Below the pieces are notes generated by a model, which was not told where the DNA came from, ran no database searches, and was given only the letters and a program-made list of their open reading frames with translations. A program made the translations under genes and the position numbers. A stretch of 64,000 bases of DNA from Toxonevra muliebris (taxonomy: Eukaryota; Arthropoda; Insecta; Diptera; Pallopteridae), in the NCBI GenBank assembly GCA_963691655.1, contig OY829329.1:16258708-16322707 (forward strand), given 5' to 3'. Positions 57,976 to 64,000 of this stretch are shown piece by piece. How positions within the stretch are numbered: position 1 is the stretch's first letter; every line of letters begins with the position of its first letter.

Positions 57976-58490
57976 TGGAAAAATCTTTCAGGTCGTCGAA
58001 AAACGGTTTTCCCAGCACATAGAGTCTGGTTTTTGCAAGCGCCGGACACTTACAGAGTAGGTGTTCAACGGTCTCTTTCTCACTGGTTTCGTTGCAGTTG
58101 CGACAGTGGTCGTGTTGAAGGGGAATCCCATTTCAGATGCATGAATGCTAATTGGCCAGTGACCCGTACTGACGGCAGTTAGTCTTACCACATCAGTTCG
58201 GGTTCTGGTGAAAAGGTTAGCTGTTCTTGTAGCACTGTAACAGGACCAGAATTTTTTGTTGTTGTTATTTTATATGTCTGTATGCCCTCCCACCTGAGGT
58301 TGGCTTGGTGTAGGAAATGTTCTCGTGTTTTCCTCTAATCCTCTTTTAGCGGAATAAGAACCTGTTCCACTAGCGAGGATTGCTGAGAAGAACCTTGATT
58401 AGCAAGTGCGTCGGCTTTAACATTTCCCTCAATGTTCCTAAGACCAGGAACTCAAATTAGGGATGTGTCGACTAAGCTAATATTAGGGGT
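57976..58490 (-). mobile_element. RNase H LINE C-terminal fragment
   Basis: Minus-strand blocks are VPSLRNIEGNVKADALANQG (RNase H motif), LVEQVLIPLKED, a frame change, then DVVRLTAVSTGHWPISIHAS and EMGFPF. ETVEHLLCKCPALAKTRLYV, a Cys/His motif, follows and ends in KPFFDDLKDF. This is the RNase H and zinc-like C-terminus of an I/LOA- or jockey-like LINE. It meets the 3' end of the RTE copy tail to tail near 57976. It is frameshifted and 5'-truncated. Confidence 0.7.
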
Positions 58491-60533
58491 ACAACAGACT
58501 TATTGGCCACAGTTATACCCATAATATCTTTCTAACTATTTAGTTTACTGTGGTGTTCTAAAAAAGTCAAACATTTTTCATACAACCCTTGACAAACTGC
58601 GTTCCACTCTCCCTCTTCTAGCTGGCAAAAATTCCAGTCCACTCAGCCCCCTTTTCCCTTCAGAACAGAAAGTACGTTTAGACGTTGAGATTAAATCAGC
58701 AAGACCCAAAATAAGAAAAACAAACTCATATAAATTTATTTTTGTGCTGAAGATCAGATAAACAACAAGTAAAGCAGTCGGGTCAAAAAAAGGATTATCC
58801 AGAGTTTTTCATCACTGATCTTTATATGTAATTTGTAATTCTTTTTTAAAATTGTTAAATTGATAAATTGCTGTATATGTAAAGATTAGAGTTTGATAAG
58901 CTCAATAAGATCGCCTGAGCAAGACTGGCGGAATAATAGATCAAATCGGCTAGAGTCTCTGAATGAAGATTGCAATTTCAACCGAACTAATTAATCGTAA
59001 ACAAACAAAAAAAAAATAACTTCCACTGAAGCTTAAAAATTGATTTATTTATTAACTTATAAATATACGTTTGGATTTCAAGATAAAAAATATTTTACAA
59101 GCGTTAAAGGTTTTCTGTAATTTTTTTTTTTTTTTTTTTTGGATTCGAAGCATTAATAAGAATTAAGTTTTTCAATAAATTAATCACAGCTATAAAACTT
59201 AACAACTCTTGAAGTAAAATATCAAAGCTAAAGCCACAAACAGTAATTAAATAAATGACAATATATAAGAACCAGCCAGAGAGGAGACAAAAATCCATGG
59301 CAAATGCTGTCAACACAAATTAATCAACAAATACAACAACTGAAAACTTAAGCCCACAATGAAATTAAGTATGTGTGTGTGCGTGTGTGTACAAAGGCAT
59401 AAAGTAAAATTTATATACGTTCACTCACAATCCTTTGACAAAGTAACAATATAAAGACAAAAGAGTTAAAATTAGATAGAAAAAAAAAATAAAATCATAA
59501 AACTCACAAGAGGGGAGCAATAAAAATCAAATCAAAGCGTAGAAAAAAAAAACAAATGCTTGCAATTAAATGCTGAAGAGAAAGACAAAAAGAACATGGA
59601 GTATGTGATTCCAAAATGGAATTAGACACGGCCACAAAATGCATTTTTATTATTATACACAAACAATAAATAAAGATGAAAATGCATTAAATGTTGAATT
59701 AAAAATTAAACCCTTCTCTCGCTCTCTGTTTTGTTCGGTGGGTGCTGGTTTCTCTGTTAACGACTTATGAAATTAAATTTTATTAACTTCAATGGTGCTG
59801 CCTGCATGCCTGCCTGTCTGTCTGTATGCCTGCTGTACATAATGTGGCAGTCCAAAAACTCTGGGGCTGCGATACGTGCACGTTCTATTCTATAGTTCTT
59901 TCAATTTCATAGAAAAATCCTATAATATTTTAGAGCAAGCGTGTTAATTTGTATTTTATGTATTTTATTTGTCACCGTTTGTGTTTTAGAGAATTATTGC
60001 AGCTTAGTGTTGGTATTTCATTTTCTTTCTTATGCTTACTTTCTGACATATGAAATAAATTGTAAGTTATCGTATGATAGTTCTCAAAAGATCTACTCCA
60101 GCTCTAGATCCATAAATATAAACACACAAATATTAACTCACTATAAAAATGTTACTTTTTTATTCTTCTGAGAAGGTTTAATTTTTGTTGAAATTGTTCT
60201 GCGTTTTTTTTTTTTTTTCTTTTTGTCGTTTTTCATTGAAAATTTGTAACAATTTGTGGTAGCATTCAGTTAGCGTTATTGCTACTGTGCGATGTTTTAT
60301 GTAAGCAGCACCTTCATGCTCATTTATCATTTGACATGTGTTCGTAATCGTAAGTAGAACTATAACATTTTGATATATGTAGTACACTGAGTGGTGTTAC
60401 AATTCGGTTGAACTAATGTGACTGAGTTGCATTTGAATCAGTAATCGTTATACTGTTCAACGAAATTCGAATTTTAATAGAATTCTGAGTAATGAAACAC
60501 CTTTTCTGAAGTATATTTTTATAAAGATTCTAT
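58491..60533. other. AT-rich non-coding DNA
   Basis: No gene seen. It has T runs near 59121-59142, GTGTGT near 59371-59388 and TGCC/TGTC repeats near 59805-59830. Confidence 0.5.
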
Positions 60534-60669
60534 CCTAGTATTAAGTTTTTTCCAGTCAGTTTAGGTTTCGCAGAAAATATCTACGAAATTTTCAGATCCT
60601 GAAATATGAAAATTTCGTAGATATTTTCTCCGAAATTTAAACTGACTAGAAAAAAGTTAATACTAGGAA
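60534..60669. repeat. Long hairpin: 61-bp arms, 14-nt loop
   Basis: Arms 60534-60594 and 60609-60669 are inverted repeats with 5 mismatches in 61. The outer tip is TCCTAGTATTAA and the inner part AGAAAATATCTACGAAATTT. Just outside, 60687-60709 repeats the inner part inverted again (CGAAATTTTCATATTTCAGG), so the fold-back is partly threefold. This looks like a small MITE or rearranged fold-back. The SINE that follows inserted next to it. Confidence 0.85.
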
Positions 60670-60710
60670 AACTTTTTTTTCTAGTCGAAATTTTCATATT
60701 TCAGGATTGT

Positions 60711-60721
60711 GGTCTGCTTGG
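60711..60721. repeat. Left 11-bp target duplication TGGTCTGCTTG of the SINE
   Basis: TGGTCTGCTTG occurs here and at 61103-61113, directly flanking the SINE. Confidence 0.9.
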
Positions 60722-61102
60722 ACGACCTCGATAGTCTAGTGAATAGTGCACTAGACTTTCATCCAGAAGGTTGCGGGTTCGATTCCCGTCTTGGTCTGGT
60801 GGTTAATTTTCATAACTTTCTTATATTCACTAGCAAGCGTACAAATACACACATTGGTTGGTAATGGCAAAACCACCGAGCTGATAAGAAATTGCCACAG
60901 CCGTTCTGAATCGGCTTTAAACTGTAGGTCCTACCATCGCCACTGTGGTCTAATGGCAGAGTGCCAGACTCTTGTCTCTGGAGACTCGAGTTCGATTGTT
61001 ATCTATCTTTCTTTCTCTCTTCCTTTCTTTGGTACAATAGATCTTATAGGTCGCAGTGCCTAACTTTCGAGTCGTCCTTCCTTCAAATAATAATAATAAT
61101 CA
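60722..61102 (+). mobile_element. Dimeric tRNA-derived SINE, copy 2, with target duplication
   Basis: It starts ACGACCTCGATAGTCTAGTG, like copy 1 at 13629. It has B box GGTTCGATTCC near 60775 and a second module with TGGTCTAATGGCAGAG and GAGTTCGATTG. Then come a CTTT-rich stretch, the tail block GGTACAATAGATCTTATAGG and an AAT repeat at 61085-61100. It is bounded by exact 11-bp duplications, which proves retroposition and fixes both ends. It is 381 bp long; copy 1 is longer mainly between the modules and in the CTTT stretch. Confidence 0.9.
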
Positions 61103-61113
61103 TGGTCTGCTTG
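61103..61113. repeat. Right 11-bp target duplication of the SINE
   Basis: Exact copy of 60711-60721 directly after the AAT tail and CA. Confidence 0.9.
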
Positions 61114-61639
61114 AAATTATGCTTCAATGGAAAGTGCATTACTATCCAGAATTTATTCCTTAACACAAAATTTTTCAATATGAAAATTTCAATACCTCCG
61201 AAATCAGAGAGTTCCGAGTCGTCAGTAAGGGTCTTCACGAAAATCCATTTCAAAAAAATTACTGAATTTTCTTGTGGCGAACAATTTTTCTGTTTGATTT
61301 AGACCAATTCTTTTTATTGGTTTTCAAGTGAATTAAAAAAGAAAAAAATAATCATCTAAAAGCTAACGACCGAAAAGTCCCCTCTAAATAAAATACAAAA
61401 ATCTTTAGGACATTTCGTTGAAAACTTCTGAAATCCAAAAGTCCCGAACTGTCAGTTGTATCTTTCATGAAAATCCATTTAAAAAACTTATGCATCACTA
61501 CCCAGATTTTTATTTTTCTAGTGTTGCACTGTGGTATCATGAAATCGGACATTAAATAATCAAAAGTTATTACTAACAGCCTCAAAATAGCCAAATGAAT
61601 ATGAAACAAATGGTATTCCTAATTTTGTTGAATTAGAAA
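61114..61639. other. Non-coding DNA
   Basis: Nothing recognised. The words GTCCCxAACTGTCAG and TTCATGAAAATCCATTT near 61440-61480 echo GTTCCGAGTCGTCAG and TTCACGAAAATCCATTT near 61209-61248. This is a loose direct repeat about 235 bp apart. Confidence 0.4.
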
Positions 61640-61752
61640 ATAGCGTTGCCAACTATCAGAAAAACAGTTCGAATGAAAAATCAGCTGTTTTGTGTCAACA
61701 GTGAAAAGGAAAAGTATTATAAATTTTAAATCAACAATAAAAATTAATCAAA
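61640..61752 (+). promoter_or_regulatory. Possible core promoter and 5' UTR
   Basis: The stretch has GTTGCCAACTATCAG and AATCAGCTGTTTTG; the CAGCTG E-box is a known fly core-promoter motif. It lies about 60 bp upstream of an ATG with a favourable CAAAATG context. There is no direct proof of transcription. It supports the weak gene model that starts at 61753. Confidence 0.3.
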
Positions 61753-62268
61753 ATGAAGTGCTTTTGTACAATAAACTATAACAAAAATAGATTCCATGGC
61801 CGCAGCGGTATTTTTAATAGACAAAAAGACAAAGTATTGAAGCTCATGTTTAAAAATGAAACGCAAGCTTTTAAGGTAAATGCGTGCTATCTTCATATGA
61901 GCAATCGACCGTGAGCCGTCCATATATATGAGCCGTGCAAAAGTGGTGTAAGTTAGTTTTCTATATTATTTGGATTTTCATCTTCCGCCAATAATTTTGG
62001 CCTCATTTAGTTTCCTACAAAAAAGGTGTACATTTAGGTTTAACATGTGTACTATAAAGCTGCCTGCACATCGGGGAAATAAATTTCATAAGAACTCTAT
62101 TTTGCGCAGCACTTCTACAAAAACCAATGTATTTTCAAAAATCTGATTTGAACTTACACCACTTTTGCACGCAACGGCTCATATATACAAGCATAAATAC
62201 CAATCAATTCTTTTTCTTAGGTTAGTGCAGAATTTCAGACTAAAAAAAGACCCATTCCAGTATTCCAG
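61753..62268 (+). CDS. Candidate small host gene, first two exons
   Basis: Exon 1 (61753-61875) would code 41 residues, beginning MKCFCTINYNKNRFHGRSGI and rich in lysine and asparagine, and ends AAG before a GTAAAT donor. After a 345-bp intron with a TTTTTCTTAG acceptor, exon 2 (62221-62268) would code VSAEFQTKKRPIPVFQ. It ends CAG before GTACGT, a strong donor. Both junctions are in phase 0. Later exons are not certain: acceptors at 62740 (TTTTGCCAG) and 62870 (ACATTACAG) are possible. I recognise no family. Chance splice-like sites are common, so this is only a hypothesis. Confidence 0.25.
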
Positions 62269-62369
62269 GTACGTACTGAATGAATTGGGGAGAAGTCGAA
62301 ACAAGAAAATTGCAGCTTTGAAACACGTTGTGGGTGTTTTGTTATTTCTGTCTGTGGCTGGATATCACC

Positions 62370-62730
62370 ATCCTTAACCTCTTACTCAAATTTTTCTTTA
62401 ATTTACTTGAACTACTTGTGCAAATTCTTATTTCATCTCTTCCTTCAATTACCTTTTCAACTTCTTGCTCAATTTTTGCTTCAAATTCTTTAACATGCAT
62501 TTTCATTAATATTTTCCTCAACTTCTTTCTAAAATTCTTTTTTCAACTCCCTCTTTAACCACCTATTCAACTGGTTGTTCAATTTCCTACTCCAATTTTT
62601 CTTGAATTTCTTGCTCAAACTATTCTTTACATATTTTATCAACTTCTTCATCAGCTTCCTTTTCAAATTCTTATTTAACTTCTTTCTCCACTTCGTATTC
62701 AATATCATAAATGTTTTGAATGTTTTTTGC
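62370..62730. repeat. Degenerate TCAACTTCTTGCTCAAATTC array
   Basis: Words like TCAACTTCTTGCTCAA, TCAAATTCTT and TTTCCTCAACTTC recur every 20-35 bases with strong divergence. Phenylalanine- and leucine-rich frames here are by-products. Confidence 0.55.
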
Positions 62731-63106
62731 CAGAAAATTTTTCTGGCCGGTTCATTTGGCTAAATGGTGATTGGCTACCAAGATCATGCAACAATATAGA
62801 AAACAAAAAAAATGCCAAGGCTGCCCAGTAAATTGAAACACTATTTGTTGTTTACATTACAGAAATATTTTTCATTTGAAATGATTCAAGATCAGGGCTA
62901 GTATTTTTTGTTGTCTTGCCATTGCTGTCTCGTATATTTATGGCAGTTAAGTTGTAAACAGACATTCCTCATCAGTGTCTTTCACTTATGTCTATGTTAA
63001 ACTATACCTACTACACTTTGTATGCATTACTAAGGGAAAGATAAAATGAATGACTATACTCTTTCAAATTAAAATGTAGGGTACAAAAAAGGAAAATATT
63101 TCTTAC
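62731..63106. other. Non-coding DNA
   Basis: Nothing certain; possible splice acceptors near 62740 and 62870 belong to the weak gene model. Confidence 0.35.
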
Positions 63107-63330
63107 CCACTAAACTGTCTTGAGAACTGCTTGGATGCTTATGTCTCGGCGTAATTTTAAATTACATTGTACCACGGTTATTAACGCGCAGCGCGCAGAC
63201 TGCTGTAAAGAAAGTTGATGCTAACACAATTTACACTCACGCCGCGACACTCGCGATACCAAATATTTCACAGTTTTTAATTAATTTTAATTTAAATCGA
63301 AAGTGCAGCCGCGTACTGCACTTTCTATCA
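63107..63330 (-). promoter_or_regulatory. CG-rich patch: possible minus-strand promoter and first exon
   Basis: The patch has clustered CG words (ACGCGCAGCGCGCAG near 63184 and CGCCGCGACACTCGCG near 63240) in otherwise AT-rich DNA. It has a perfect 10-bp stem GAAAGTGCAG/CTGCACTTTC at about 63300-63326. On the minus strand a consensus donor GTGG|GTAAGA lies at about 63107. The stretch before it is open (FKITPRHKHPSSSQDSLVG) but preceded by a stop, so it would be UTR or a non-initial exon. The evidence is suggestive only. Confidence 0.25.
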
Positions 63331-64000
63331 TTCTTCCTCTTTTTATTTGCCGATATACACATTCACAATAGTAAAGAAGTATTATCTAGTACTAAATTTT
63401 AGTACTGAGTATGGCGATATGGAGACTTCTGTAAAAGAGCGTAGAGGTGTATTTGTTGTAAATTTGCTGAAAAAAGGTACAACTTTGGTTCTCTCGTTTG
63501 GTTGATTCTCTTGTGAGAATTCAACGTTTGGTTGAATGTAGGTGGTACATATTTTTGTACCGTACCTGCGTTCAATTATGTGCGAGCTAACGAGAGCGTA
63601 AGCAGAATTTTCTTTTGCGATATTTAGTGCGATACTTAAGTGATATTTTGTGCGGGAGATTTTTCTTTATTTTTGTTTGGGGGTCATCAATTCGTGATGT
63701 TCTTAGTTGTATTAAATTTAATCTTGAGGTGTGCTGTAGATCCACTAAATCGTGGTGATCCATAAGGGTTTTGAATGTGATATTTTTATTGGTGACTGGA
63801 ATTGTGAAGTATAGGCATTCCAGACATACTAATATTTGAAATCGCAACCCAGAATTACAGATTTTGATTCCAAATATCTTCACTGAATAAAGATATTGGG
63901 AAAAAAAAACTACCACTACCGTTCTGTATACTTATTTGTTGTTGTGTTTTTCTCATTACTACTAGTAAGAATAAAGAATAAGAACTATCACTCAGATCAC
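63331..64000. other. Unassigned DNA at the window edge
   Basis: No family recognised. A small stem GTTGATTCTC/GAGAATTCAAC lies near 63501-63527. The 109-codon minus-strand frame at 63587-63916 has no known domain. Confidence 0.4.

Noticed and set aside
63400..63660. Long terminal repeat of an LTR retrotransposon
   Set aside because: Small stems and a CG-rich stretch looked LTR-like, but I found no TG...CA pair, primer-binding site or second copy.

Overview
This is nuclear DNA of a eukaryote, most likely a higher fly (Diptera). The evidence is the AT-rich background with TTG/CAG runs and ACATACATA-type simple repeats, the absence of prokaryotic gene packing, and the transposon families present: R1-clade, RTE-like and RNase H-bearing LINEs, maT- and rosa-like mariners, a piggyBac relative, a hAT-type MITE and tRNA-derived SINEs. 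A tephritid or related fly fits well, but the species cannot be fixed from the sequence alone. I see no intact host protein gene. The only candidates are a weak two-exon model near 61.75-62.27 kb and a CG-rich promoter or first-exon-like patch near 63.1-63.3 kb. The window reads as a gene-poor intergenic or long-intron region made of dead transposons, old tandem arrays and AT-rich filler.

Layout. 0-4.3 kb: filler, a two-unit repeat opening with TTAACCCTTTC, and a MITE-like inverted repeat. 4.3-5.7 kb: RTE-like LINE debris (minus). 6.1-8.1 kb: an RNase H LINE (plus) split by an R1-like LINE (minus) with an 8-bp target duplication. 10.8-14.7 kb: an RTE LINE (minus) carrying three nested insertions, namely a 206-bp LINE tail, a 727-bp hAT MITE and a dimeric tRNA SINE. 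14.7-15.3 kb: a degenerate array. 19.0-19.9 kb: a 17-bp minisatellite. 20.8-22.3 kb: a roughly 120-bp satellite. 23.7 kb: a mariner fragment. 23.95-26.0 and 27.4-28.4 kb: two arrays of one motif in opposite orientation. 31.9-34.5 kb: an AT-rich array. 34.95-37.03 kb: a piggyBac-like element with perfect 14-bp ends and TTAA duplications, with a rosa-like mariner inside it. 38.8-41.4 kb: an RTE LINE in which about 80 bp of the reverse transcriptase gene has been amplified about 26 times in place. 43.5-44.7 and 45.5-47.2 kb: two complete-length but dead Tc1/mariner elements. 47.2-48.1 kb: two inverted repeats. 50.4-53.7 kb: two R1-like LINEs head to head. 56.1-58.5 kb: an RTE LINE (plus) abutting an RNase H LINE end (minus). 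60.5-61.1 kb: a long hairpin and a SINE with an 11-bp target duplication. 61.6-64 kb: the possible host gene signals.

How the parts relate. The LINEs would have supplied reverse transcriptase for the SINEs; the SINE 3' tail shares a 29-base block (25 identical) with the 3' UTR of the RNase H LINE at 8.0 kb, which suggests a LINE-SINE partnership. Every transposase and reverse transcriptase seen carries stops, frameshifts, truncation or lost catalytic residues, so nothing here looks autonomous now. The most unusual structure is the satellite grown inside the RTE copy at 38.8-41.4 kb.
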